Assembly (NCBI RefSeq): GCF_963576545.1
Contig: NC_083658.1
Span: 11,338,428 to 11,402,427 of the forward strand
Direction: 5' to 3'
Source of the DNA: Limanda limanda
Taxonomy: Eukaryota; Chordata; Actinopteri; Pleuronectiformes; Pleuronectidae
Length of the DNA stretch: 64,000 nt
Positions 27,169 through 36,135 of this stretch are shown here, one piece after another. A program made the position numbers and the translations under genes. The notes beneath the pieces were generated by a model. It was not told where the DNA came from and ran no database searches. It saw only the letters and a program-made list of their open reading frames with translations. Positions within the stretch are counted from its first letter, which is position 1. Each line of letters opens with the position of its first letter.

Positions 27169-27322
27169 TAGACTGTGAAGCCAAATCGTCTTGATTGCCC
27201 CCCCTAACCCTAACCCTAACCCTAACCCTAACCCTAACCAAGTGGCTGGCCTCAGTATAGGCTATAAACCCTGCCTCTTCCATGAAAGTGGGTAAGACAT
27301 GGGCCAAACTAAAACGTAAAAG
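27169..27322 (+). mobile_element. dispersed teleost repeat, copy 2, split by a telomere-type array
   Basis: Ordered blocks match the copy at 9290: gtgaagccaaatcgtcttga, then the C run that begins the array, then gtggctggcctcagtatagg, ctataaaccctgcctcttcc, gtgggtaagacatgggccaa and actaaaac. The equivalent site in the minus-strand copy near 49865 reads cgccacctggtggctggctg with no array. The telomere-type units therefore sit inside this element. Confidence 0.65.
27202..27237 (-). repeat. interstitial telomere-type repeat (CCCTAA)6
   Basis: Six perfect CCCTAA units lie on the plus strand, which is TTAGGG on the minus strand. They are flanked by extra C on the left and by accaag on the right. 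Vertebrate telomeres use this unit. The array is short and internal, so it is an interstitial telomeric sequence and not a chromosome end. Confidence 0.95.
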
Positions 27323-28959
27323 ATTATTTTTGTTAGTTCTTATCACGCTGAAACCTCTAGAATGACAGCTAGGACTGATTAATGATTGCTCTTCACACGG
27401 TGCGAGACAAGCAAAGCAGCGGAGCCACATTTAACTTCTCATCCATCCCGTAACTTGTGGCGAGAGCGGGTGATGTCCAACACAACTTTATATCTCCCTT
27501 TAATCCCCGAACCATGAATCCTCAACAAGCAACTTCCTTTGGTCTGTCGGCACAGCATTTAATCAAAATCTGCTCCTTTCCAACACATAGCTGCGGCGTA
27601 ATGTTGAATGAAGCTGCAGAGTAGTAGCCTTGATCCGTACCACATCTGCCACTAGAGACACATTAGCGAGTCCCATGTCCTCACACATTCAGCGGGTTCT
27701 CCCCAAGTTCAGGGACTCAAATAACCAATGTTTCAATTAGAAAAAGTCAAAGTCCCGGCTTCTCAAGAGAATGTTTCACACCGATGAAAGATTAAGGGGA
27801 AATAAACACTTAACACGGCTTTAACCTTGGCCTATCTGGGGAGCTGTCAGCATTCATAAGAAATGCTGCTACTGCTCTCCCACTTCCTGCTGAACAAGGC
27901 AAGGCCACCAGGCGCAGTTTGTCGCAACTGCAGCAGCGGTTTCGAAAAGCCTTGATGTGGGAGACCGTCAGCCAGCTGTCTTTACTCCGGCTGTTTCATA
28001 CACAGCATTCCTCAGCCCAAACATATACACAACACGCCCCACGATGTTCCTAAACTCTGCAATGTGCATAATGTGATCAAAGTCTAAGAGGGAGGGAGAT
28101 AATGAAACGTGGCAGGAGAAAAAGTGCTTACAGGACAAAGTAAGACTAAAAAAATATAATTCATTTAGGAGTGAAAGAGCACAGCAAGAGATGATTCTCA
28201 TTTAGATGATAATTCCTTTTTTTTCCGCTTTCGATGATTAGTAGTCGAGAGATGCGGCTGCAGGAAGGGGCGGGGGGGTGCGTTTACCACCATATGAGCT
28301 GCTGGGAGAGTACCTATACACTTTTCACCGCATAAGCACAAACTCAGGTAGTACACTGAAGTGCAGAGGAAAGGCTTCAGCAGTAGTTTGAACCGGACCA
28401 GCAGTCAGCACTTGAATAGCTAAAGGACGGATTTAGTCCGGTGGAAATTGAGGTCAGGCTTGGGCAGCATAACCCGCATCGGTAAACATGATAAATATGA
28501 TGATACCAGTGGTTTTTCATCATTGCAAATACAAGCCAATACAAAAAAAAAGAGCACTGAATGTGCGACAATCAAAAGACACAAACATTCGCCTTCCTCC
28601 TGAAGGTCACGGCTTCCTATTGTTTTCCAAGATCTATTAAAAAGCAACCTCCAGGGACGCACCGCTGCACTGACAAGGATGATCCATCATTTTAAATCAC
28701 ACGTGTGTGTGTGTGTTGTTTTATTATTAATGTCTAGGACATCTGGCCAATTAAAGTGGTTTTAGACAAAATCTATTTTGCAGCATCACCCTCTAGACTT
28801 GAGAGATGGCTGTGAAAGGAGTTTTCACCCAAAATCTAGATATTGAAACTCCCTGTGGTATTACAAAGTAAAGTTTGTCATAGCAGCAATGTTGTGGGGG
28901 CGAGTAAACCAGTGGAAATCTGAAAAAAGGAAGACAAATTAAACACCCCTCGATTAAAA
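27323..28959. other. non-coding DNA, nothing recognised
   Basis: Single-copy-looking sequence with a short GT run near 28702-28715. No supported gene or element. Confidence 0.5.
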
Positions 28960-29220
28960 CGTGACATTATAATGCCAACAAAGTCATGAGAAAAAAGTCT
29001 TATTAGTGTTAATAAACTCATAAAATTACTAGAATGTAAATAGGATTATTATCAGAAATTATAATTATTATGAGAAGCACGGTTTCACCTAGCTGCGTAT
29101 TTCCTAAAATAATTTTCTCTCATGAAATCACAACTTCATTCTCTTACTATTCTGAATTTCTTCTTAATTACAATATTACTCTCATATTATTATGATTTTA
29201 TTCTTGAAAATTCTACCCAT
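28960..29220. repeat. degenerate palindromic repeat of GAGAA-AAAGTC / ATTACNAGAA units
   Basis: The left part has units such as tcatgagaaaaaagtcttat, ataaactcataaaattacta and attatgagaag. The right part carries the inverse units (ttttctctcatgaaatcaca, cttcattctcttactattct, acaatattactctcatatta). The mirrored halves suggest an old inverted-repeat element built of about 20 to 25-base units, a type common in teleost genomes. Confidence 0.5.
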
Positions 29221-30121
29221 CATACCCTGTCGTGGAGTATTTATCCAATGCGACCCCGAGACAAATGTCCTGTATGGGCCAAGCGCTCCCTCTCTATCCT
29301 GTGTGCAATCTCCCTGTCCTTCATAAACTTTTCATGTCAGGAAAATGTCTCCATCTTTTTTTCCTTGCGAATGAAGCATGCTACAACATATTTTTCTAAG
29401 ACATCATGTTTCATTTCACAAACTTTTCCCGGCACCAGCCGCAGATGTTTTTCGCAGGGCAGGATGAGCATGTCTCATTCATTTCCCATGTCTGCCTCTT
29501 CAAGGTGGTTCGGCGAGATTCGAGCCGCAGCCTCCGAGCCACGATTTTAGCTTCTCGGCAACCGGGCTCCTGCTGCCACCACGCGTGGGTTCTCTGAAAC
29601 ATTTATTCCGAATGTACATGAAAGCCTCACTCTGAAATATGGAGATCTTCACCTATGTCATGTCGTGCTTCCTTGCAGGCTTCTATTATTCACATCTTCG
29701 AGTCTTTGCCCATGTATGGAAGTTTAGTGTAAATCGAATCTCCCCGGAGCGTTGCCAGGGGCTTGGGACCCTGCAGGGGCTCTCGTTAGGAGCTGCAGTG
29801 AGGGATTCCACATCAGCCAGCTTCTCTGTCAAAATCATCCTCTCCTGCTGACTCCCCTCCTCTCGCCCCCCCTCCCAACCCCCTCGCTCTGCACCGACAC
29901 ACCACTGCACACAGGCTGTATAGGAAGCTGAAGTGTCCACTTCCAGAAAGTCTGACCGGGCTCTGAGACAATATGGTGCGTTTAAGTAGTCCCATTTTTT
30001 TTTTTTTTGGTGGGGGGGGGGGGCGGGTAATGATTGATCAACAAACCTTGTTTGTGTGATATTATTTGTTGCTATAGAATGGGGTGAAACTGCATTTTTG
30101 ACATCAGAGACTGACTCGGTC
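29221..30121. other. non-coding DNA, nothing recognised
   Basis: Single-copy-looking sequence ending in a T14 run (29995-30008) and a G-rich run (30010-30023), just left of the inverted-terminus element. Several predicted frames here have no recognisable motif. Confidence 0.5.
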
Positions 30122-30132
30122 CACTGCAAAAA
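30122..30132 (+). repeat. left terminal inverted repeat (CACTGCAAAAA)
   Basis: This 11-base sequence is the exact reverse complement of 35066-35076. Beyond the 11 bases the two ends diverge, but both continue into A/T-rich sequence with repeated CTTGAAA and AACAAG motifs. Confidence 0.65.
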
Positions 30133-31049
30133 AGGCCACTCCAAAAATAAGCCCAAAAAAATTAATTCAAGTTATTTTTTGAGCCAAGAAATCTGCCAAT
30201 GGAACAAGTCAAAATTCGCTTGGTAAGATTTCTTGAAATAAGACTTTATATTTAAGCCTTACAAGATAAGAGTGACCTTGAAATTAGCTGGGAAAACTCA
30301 TTTTTAGCTATATTTTACTAGTATTGTGATGTTTTGTGTCTCATAATAAGCTTGTGATGCTCAAAAATAGTATTTTTCCCATCAAAAGTAGCATCTTTTT
30401 TTTGTCATCCTGCTTGTTTCAAGTGTATTTAACTAATTTTTAGTTTTATAATTGTGATACTGTTCTAGATTTAAGTCCACCACCTACTTGAAATAAGATT
30501 AGAAACTGGCATTTTGAGACAAAATGTCTTGAAGTTAGTATTCCTGACTCGTATTAGGCAGTGCTCTTTTGCCATAATAAGCCGTAATTTCTCCTGTCAT
30601 CATCTCAAGTGGTATTTAACTTAATGTAAGCTCTACAAAATCAATACTGTTCTAGATTCAAGACATTAACTACTTCTTATAAGACAGAAAAAATGAAAAC
30701 TAGTCTTGCATTTAACCAACTTTTTTTGTATTTAAACAGCAAAAAGTCCCAGAGGACTGCATAAATGGAAAACAGCTTCATTTTTAACACGTAACACACA
30801 ATACACATACAAAATCTGTGCTTTGCACAGGCACACTCAAAGCATATTAGCACACAAGTTATTCTTAATACAAAAGCTTAATATTTTAACATTCAAATAA
30901 AAGGTTCTGGGCTTACATGAACAACTCAATATTAACTGAAAAGTTAAAATAAACTTAATTCCGACCAAGAATCAACAGCAATGACATGGACTGTAGTACC
31001 CTTGGAGGGAGAGAGGAAGTGCTATCCTACACCATATCTGACCACTGGT

Positions 31050-31055
31050 TTTATT
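31050..31055 (-). promoter_or_regulatory. poly(A) signal overlapping the stop codon
   Basis: On the minus strand, AATAAA at 31055-31050 includes the TAA stop codon (31053-31051) of the last exon. Further AT-rich sequence follows. If used, the transcript would have almost no 3' UTR. The hexamer is certain, its use is inferred. Confidence 0.5.
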
Positions 31056-31362
31056 GGACAATAAAAGCTTTCCACTCAGCCATGCTCTTCTTGTAAGACG
31101 ATGTGAGATCTCCCTCATGGATTTTGTCTAAGAGGACCTCCGTCTGTATGACTGAAAGCAGAGTGGCTACACACTTTGGATAAGTCAGGTGTAGGGTATA
31201 ATAGTAGGCCATAAGGTATAAAGCACTCTCGTTAAGCTTGTCTTTTTGAAAGGTGGTTATTGCCACATCTGCTACCACTAGGAGGCAGTTGGACGGACTG
31301 ACAATCAGTACTGGGCAGGAGAGAGGGCGTTTCTTCAAGTAGGAATTAGGGTCTTCTTTTTC
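31051..31362 (-). pseudogene. SAMD3-like remnant, last exon
   Basis: The acceptor is ttatgtgttacag before 31362, and the exon begins in phase 0 with EKEDPNSYLKK and runs to TAA at 31053-31051. This exon is entirely open (103 codons plus stop) and holds the best-conserved block, with SCPVLIVSPSNCLLVV and LYLMAYYYTLHLTYPKCVAT. The GTG that could open a longer frame at 31371 lies in the intron and is not a start. Confidence 0.85.
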
Positions 31363-31843
31363 CTGTAACACATAACACAGACATCCTTCTGTCAGGATAA
31401 TGCATTTTGGTCATTTGGAACCTAGGGTAGAGGGTTGTTTACAAACACATAACTTTACAAAGCAAAATTCTGACAAGTTACAGTACTGAGAAAGCTCCAT
31501 CTGACAGTGCTGTTTTTAACTATCCCCAATGCATTTACCGTTTACATACGCCTAACCTTCCAAAAGAACTAAAAACCAAGGCTAGTCTTGCTTGGTTATC
31601 ATTAGGGTGATAAAACCTGCTACCATGTAATGGACCCATTTTTGTACATACTGTGACATAGCCAAGACATTTACCCAGTGAAAATCCTCTTTCTAAAACC
31701 AATGTTTTATTTGTCTTTGAAGGATTAGAACATACAGTATGTGAATAGGAAATACATTGGGAGTCGTCATAGGCAGCATCTTCAGTTATAATTTTTTCCG
31801 ATACTGCAGTCAAAATGATCCTGCAACATTTTACACAGCTCAC

Positions 31844-31953
31844 CTCGAGGACATGCACCAGAGCCTCACTCGCATCTCGTACCCTCTTTGGAGGAGCAGA
31901 CGTGGAGGGGAACAGTGATGGCAGCACACGTAGAATCTCAAGAGCCTGTTCAG
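31844..31953 (-). pseudogene. SAMD3-like remnant, third exon seen
   Basis: The acceptor is ttttactgtacag before 31953 and the donor is GTGAGC at 31843. The exon starts in phase 1 and ends after a complete GAG codon, so it joins the last exon in frame. It encodes EQALEILRVLPSLFPSTSAP followed by a KRVRDASEALVHVLE block and is uninterrupted. Confidence 0.85.
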
Positions 31954-32181
31954 CTGTACAGTAAAAGATTCATTACTTAAAAACAAAGTGCACAAGGACA
32001 AATCTTATTAAAAGTTATACAACAGACACAATGCTTAAAAAAAAAAAAAAATTCAGCAATTAATGGGATAGCCATCATAGATGAAAAAGAAGGACGACAA
32101 AACACTAGCTCATGTACTTGACAATTAACATGCCTGAAGGTCCACCCTAAACCCTAATAACACCAAAACATCATTCCCTAC

Positions 32182-32320
32182 CTTTGTCCATTCCCAGTGG
32201 GGGTTTCAGCGCCTTTTTCCATACACCGAAAAACTGCACCAGAAGAAGTCATCTTCCCTTCAGTTCATCGATGAAGTTGGTATTATCCTTATCCAAAATG
32301 CGTTGAAGCTCCTCTATCAC
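32182..32320 (-). pseudogene. SAMD3-like remnant, second exon seen, with in-frame TGA
   Basis: The acceptor is tttaatatttcatag before 32320 and the donor is GTAGGG at 32181. It encodes a VIEELQRILDKDN block, then FIDELKGR, then an in-frame TGA (about 32251-32249), then LLLVQFFGVWKKALKPPLGM. Frame is kept on both sides of the stop, so a point change or a small in-frame deletion is the likely lesion. Confidence 0.8.
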
Positions 32321-32440
32321 CTATGAAATATTAAATATACCAATACAGACATTTGAATAAATAATTTAAGAGGAAATTGGTATTTTAAACATTGTGTGTG
32401 ATACCATGGTTTTAATCATGCACAGTCAATAATGACTTAC

Positions 32441-32655
32441 ATGTCCAATGTCCTTGAAACAAGGATATAGAACCTTTTCGTGTCTGTCCTCGCGAACGGT
32501 ATTTGAATCAATGAATGTTCTTCTGGGTACAAATTCCAAATCCAAGAGATGAGAGACATACTGGTGGTTTGGATTTTTTCTTTCATACAAAGTTTGTGGG
32601 GTCTTGTAGTGCTTGGCCAAGGTTGCTGGACTGTCAACATCTGCAGACTTGTTAG
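32441..32655 (-). pseudogene. SAMD3-like remnant, first exon seen
   Basis: The acceptor is tttgtgtcttacag before 32655 and the donor is GTAAGT at 32440. The exon starts in phase 1 with NKSADVDSPATLAKHYKTPQ and ends after a complete CAT codon. It is open throughout. The phase-1 start shows that at least one coding exon should lie upstream, but none is visible in this copy. Confidence 0.8.
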
Positions 32656-33021
32656 CTGTAAGACACAAAAATACATAATTAATATGCCTGTTTAAAAAAA
32701 GTTCATCTCATGTTGTTGCATGACAAAACTGCCATAAAAAGCATACATTGATAATAGATTCAACTTTCATGGAATTAAATCTTTTAACAAATATCCCAAC
32801 TACCAAATACCTATTCATTTTTGGAATTTTAACCATTTCAATGCCATTTAAAAAAAAGCATATCAATTTGTATAATGAATGCATGAGAACTATTTGATCG
32901 AAACTCATATGGTCATGCAATCACATACAATTGCATGTAGGCACACAAGTACACCCCTACAAAGATGCGCACACCCCCACTACACAGTCATGAGGCAACG
33001 CTGTCTCCTCTCCTCCGCTCC

Positions 33022-33064
33022 GTGTGTGTGTGTGTGTGTGAGTGGTTTGGGGGGGGGGGGGGGG
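33022..33064. repeat. (GT)n followed by G16
   Basis: A GT run lies at 33022-33041, then a short spacer, then G16 at 33049-33064. It lies where upstream exons of the SAMD3-like remnant would be expected. Confidence 0.95.
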
Positions 33065-33250
33065 CGATGACACAGTGCAGAGGAGAGGAGACAAGAAACT
33101 AAAGCGACCATACATGACAGCATAACACACAGTCGAGCCTATATATGTTATTGCCCTAATGTAAGTTAACTCAGTTCATTTAAGCTCCGTGTGGGAGCTT
33201 CTCCTGCGTCTCGCTGTCTCTAATGGCCGCGCTGCTCTGCTCCCGGCTCC

Positions 33251-33253
<3 letters not shown>

Positions 33254-33281
<28 letters not shown>
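33254..33281. repeat. poly-C tract (28 bases)
   Basis: 28 consecutive C on the plus strand, inside a CpG-rich patch (about 33180-33340). The Gly-rich and Pro-rich peptides predicted across it are artefacts of the run. Confidence 0.95.
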
Positions 33282-33634
33282 GCGCCTCCCGTAGAGACAC
33301 GCTGTCCCCGACCTCCCTTCACATTACACTGGTCCGCCGATAATTGTTGCGCTATAACTTCAGCTTCTCTGGACACTGACAAATGACTTTATGTAACTTC
33401 ACCACTCCAAACACAACCGTTTACCGTGACCACATCCTGGCATGCCCCGGACTCGCTCGTGTTGATCACAGAAACACACACACTTAAATAGAAACTAGCC
33501 ATAGCAAAGTTAAGCTAGCGCTAACGGTGAGGAACACGAGGGACTAACTGAGATATGTCTCACACATGTTGATTAACTACGATGTATTACTCACTCTGTT
33601 TAACTAAATAAATATATATACCTGAATTACTCAC

Positions 33635-34210
33635 CTTAATATCAACGATGCCAAACGAGCAGGTAAGAGTTGCAGGGGCTGGTCAGTCGGTTAACCATAG
33701 ATATATATAAAGACTAGATATCTCGCTCGACGGAGCCGGACGTCACCACATGGCGGCCATCTTGTTGCGGGAGGCTCTCTCACCCATATCATTGTGTTGG
33801 TAGTTGTAAATAACCATAACTTGCTCAATTTTCAACCGATTTTGAAACGGTCTGGTTTGTTATAAACGTCAGAGATGTAGTTATGACACTGCATAAATTA
33901 TTAATTTTTTTTAGAAAATAACATAATTATTCATAAGTACACAGTGTCATATCTACATCTTTGACGTTTATAACAAACCAGACCGTTTCAAAATCGGTTG
34001 AAAATTGAGCAAGTTATGGTTATTTACCACTACCAACACAATGTTATGGGTGAGAGAGCCTCCCGCAACAAGATGGCCGCCATGTGGTGACGTTCGTCTC
34101 CGTTGGCCGGCAACGCGGCCGAGATATCTAGTGTTCATATCTGTGCGGTTAACATCCATATAACATTCCACTTCCGCCTATTCGAAATGTGTCTGCATCC
34201 GGTGGGCGCA
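33635..34210 (-). other. possible non-coding first exon of the SAMD3-like unit
   Basis: On the minus strand the segment ends in gttgatattaag followed by a strong donor, GTGAGTAA, at 33634. No ATG-initiated frame leads into the donor, so it would be untranslated. A promoter-like motif pair lies just upstream. The nested palindrome at 33696-34145 would sit inside this exon or at its start. The assignment rests on one donor site and position, so it is tentative. Confidence 0.3.
33696..34145. mobile_element. 450-bp palindromic MITE with 8-bp target duplication
   Basis: The left arm starts catagatatatataaagact and the right end, reversed, starts cacagatatgaacactagat. Both continue into agatatctcg and then into long near-perfect inverted arms (for example accacatggcggccatcttg against its complement near 34070), with an AT-rich centre at about 33890-33945. 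The 8 bases cggttaac flank both ends (33688-33695 and 34146-34153). An 8-bp duplication fits hAT-type transposition. There is no coding capacity. Confidence 0.85.
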
Positions 34211-34220
34211 GCGCATGCGC
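34170..34220 (-). promoter_or_regulatory. ETS-like and NRF1-like sites, candidate promoter
   Basis: The palindromic decamer gcgcatgcgc at 34211-34220 matches the NRF1 consensus core, and acttccgcc at 34170-34178 reads ggcggaagt on the minus strand, an ETS-type site. Both lie just upstream of the proposed first exon of the minus-strand gene. Such pairs are typical of TATA-less CpG promoters. Motif presence is certain, promoter activity is inferred. Confidence 0.4.
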
Positions 34221-35065
34221 AATAGCTGAACTAATTTCGGATTCATTGTTTCGAAGGACCTCATTAGGTTGACATGATTGAATTATATTGATCAAAAATG
34301 TGTTTGAGTCTTGTACATCAAAGAAGAACGAATCATTTAATGAACATAAATCCGATTAATTAATTTAATGTAAACATAATTGTAGTTAACTAATCAAACA
34401 CGTGCCTAGTGGATTTTTCTGAGTGTATGATCTCACAGACATCATCAAACATCATTCTTGAGTCTGTATTGAGTGTGGGTATTTGGGCTGAATTTTTTTT
34501 TTTAAGCGATGACAAATGACAAATCATGTAATTGATGACAGCATTTATTTTTACTTATTACTTTTGGAATAATGTGGTGCAGTAGGCCTATGTCCAGGGT
34601 GCAACAGAACAGAGAAGGAAACATCATTCCAGCTTTTGCCTCTGTCTTTTTTACATATCACATGGACATGGTTTGATGGAAATGTAAGAAAAATAGCGAC
34701 ACTGTACTGTGCATTGTGAGTTGTTTTGAGTTGGGCATGTTGACCTGCAGTTGTCAATAAAGCAGATTTGTTGTCTAAATTCAAGTTTTGTCTATTTCTT
34801 GAAACAAGACGATTCAACTTTTAGGAATAATACAGCAGCTTAAAAATCTTATGACATGTCAAAAAAGCTTGTTTCATCTGAGATATGACTCAAAACAAGA
34901 TGTTTTCAAGATTGTTTTGCTTAACAAGATATTCAAGATGCACTGTCTTAAAACAAGCTCCTTTATCTGACTTAGATCTTACTCTTTAGGCGATTTTGTC
35001 TTATATTAAGTGTGATGAGATATTTTGACTCGAAATTAGACAAATATACATGGCAAGATTTTGAG

Positions 35066-35076
35066 TTTTTGCAGTG
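35066..35076 (-). repeat. right terminal inverted repeat
   Basis: The sequence is tttttgcagtg, the exact reverse complement of the left terminus at 30122-30132. Reading inward on the minus strand it continues ctcaaaatcttgccatg, then a series of short AACAAG-type repeats. Confidence 0.65.
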
Positions 35077-35936
35077 TCCTCCGATCGCTACTCTGGCTGC
35101 AGATCATATTATAATTGAAACAAGATGGCAGCGTTCCTATCCGGAATATTTTGGCTTCATTTCTGGATACTGGGAGGACGTGGACAGGGGTCGTGTATCT
35201 TTGTGAACAGTCACGCACGTGCATGTGGCTTTAATAATTTAAATGTGGCGGCTTCCATCAAAGTTCCCTGCATTTGCCTGGAATGTTAGAGTAAGCAGTT
35301 TCATTTGCATTAATCTGATCCGATCGGCCAGCACATGCAACCATTTCATTGGGTGATGGAACCACACTGGGGTGCAATTCTGCATCACTGCAGCAAAATG
35401 GCAGGTGTGAGCACCAGAAGTTTTCTGTTGCTGTAGTTTGGATTGCATCATCATTCCTGAAGTTACTCAGGATTGCTCCCAATGGCCACAGTCAAAGGTT
35501 AGAGATGATGATTTATATCTTAAAGCTTCAAAGTGAGCCTGATGATCTACTGACTTGGAAGAGGGAGAATGCTGCTTCTTCTGTTCCCACTCCTCACCCC
35601 GAAGGCTTTTGCACTATCTGACCTTGGTGAGCTGATAGGATCTCCTGTGAGAAGAGCATGACAGGCTGGTGATCGCATCTTAAACAGTTGAAAATGGGAC
35701 CAGCGAGTTATAGAGTAATGGCGAACTGTAGATCAGTTAAAAAGTGTAATAATTCATTAAGATTTATAGTCCATCTTCGCTGTTCAGCCAGGGGACTTTT
35801 AAAACATAACAAATTTGGTGTATTTGTTACAGCAGCAGCTCTTCTGGTTCCCGGAAGCCGAGGATCCTGGGTAATGGAGATAAGAAACCACTTCATCGCT
35901 CTAACACAGAGCCCAACATAATCAATAACCATGTGC
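35077..35936. other. non-coding DNA, nothing recognised
   Basis: Single-copy-looking sequence. Short frames here show no domain, and no terminal repeats were found. Confidence 0.5.
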
Positions 35937-36135
35937 AGGGGGCGCTGTTGCTCATTAAAGGTTACCCAGTGCCAACAAGGCAAGCCACTGAGGCCTGGGT
36001 TCGATTCCCACTTTTGGCCATTCATGCATTTCCTCTCCCACTCTCTCTGTGTCCCCTCCTTCATAGCCTACTCTCTGTCTTATCCATTAAAGGCAATAGA
36101 AAGCCCCAAAAATATATATAAAACAAAAAAAAATT
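35937..36135 (+). mobile_element. tRNA-derived SINE-like copy
   Basis: A good pol III B box (gggttcgattccca, 35997-36010) is preceded by ccactgaggcct and followed by a CT-rich body (ctctcccactctctctgtgt). The end is ttaaaggcaatagaaagccc then an A-rich tail with aaaacaaaaaaaaa. Head, pyrimidine-rich body and A-rich tail follow the layout of teleost tRNA-SINEs. The A box is poor and no target duplication was identified, so the limits are approximate. Confidence 0.55.

Larger units (their letters stand above)
31051..32655 (-). pseudogene. C-terminal half of a SAMD3-like fish multicopy gene, four exons, broken
   Basis: Four minus-strand exons can be joined in one frame through consensus GT-AG junctions (32655-32441, 32320-32182, 31953-31844, 31362-31051), giving about 258 codons. 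I recognise the product as the C-terminal part of a teleost protein family usually annotated as sterile alpha motif domain-containing protein 3-like. Landmark motifs are TLAKHYKTPQTLYERKN, LDLEFVPRRTFIDS, VQFFGVWKKALKPP, LPSLFPSTSAPPK, VLIVSPSNCLLVVADVAITT and MAYYYTLHLTYPKCVATLL. The function of the family is not established to my knowledge. An in-frame TGA interrupts exon 2, and no exon encoding the N-terminal half can be found between 32656 and the presumed leader, so this copy is a truncated pseudogene. Its position inside inverted termini suggests that the family travels with, or was captured by, a mobile element. Confidence 0.8.
30122..35076 (-). mobile_element. about 5-kb inverted-terminus element carrying a SAMD3-like gene remnant
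   Basis: The unit begins with cactgcaaaaa at 30122 and ends with its exact reverse complement, tttttgcagtg, at 35076. The dinucleotide tc lies immediately outside both ends (30120-30121 and 35077-35078), which allows a 2-bp target duplication but is weak evidence. The 12-mer cttgaaayaaga occurs near the left end (30232 and 30487) and near the right end (34798), linking the two ends. Between them lie a four-exon minus-strand gene remnant, a CpG-rich stretch and a nested palindrome. Termini of this kind are familiar from numerous short teleost elements. The superfamily cannot be named from this sequence, and no DDE transposase is visible. Confidence 0.65.

Noticed and set aside
31371..31927. 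Possible starts just upstream of the SAMD3-like exons
   Set aside because: They fall in introns, beyond clear acceptor sites. Joining by splice sites gives the family-like sequence instead.
33176..33386. Gly-rich and Pro-rich frames that could be the N-terminus of the SAMD3-like gene
   Set aside because: They arise from the C28 run, do not match the family's N-terminal region and do not reach a suitable phase-1 donor.
35937..36015. Functional tRNA gene suggested by the gggttcgattccca B box
   Set aside because: No acceptor stem or proper D arm can be formed. The CT-rich body and A-rich tail point to a SINE.
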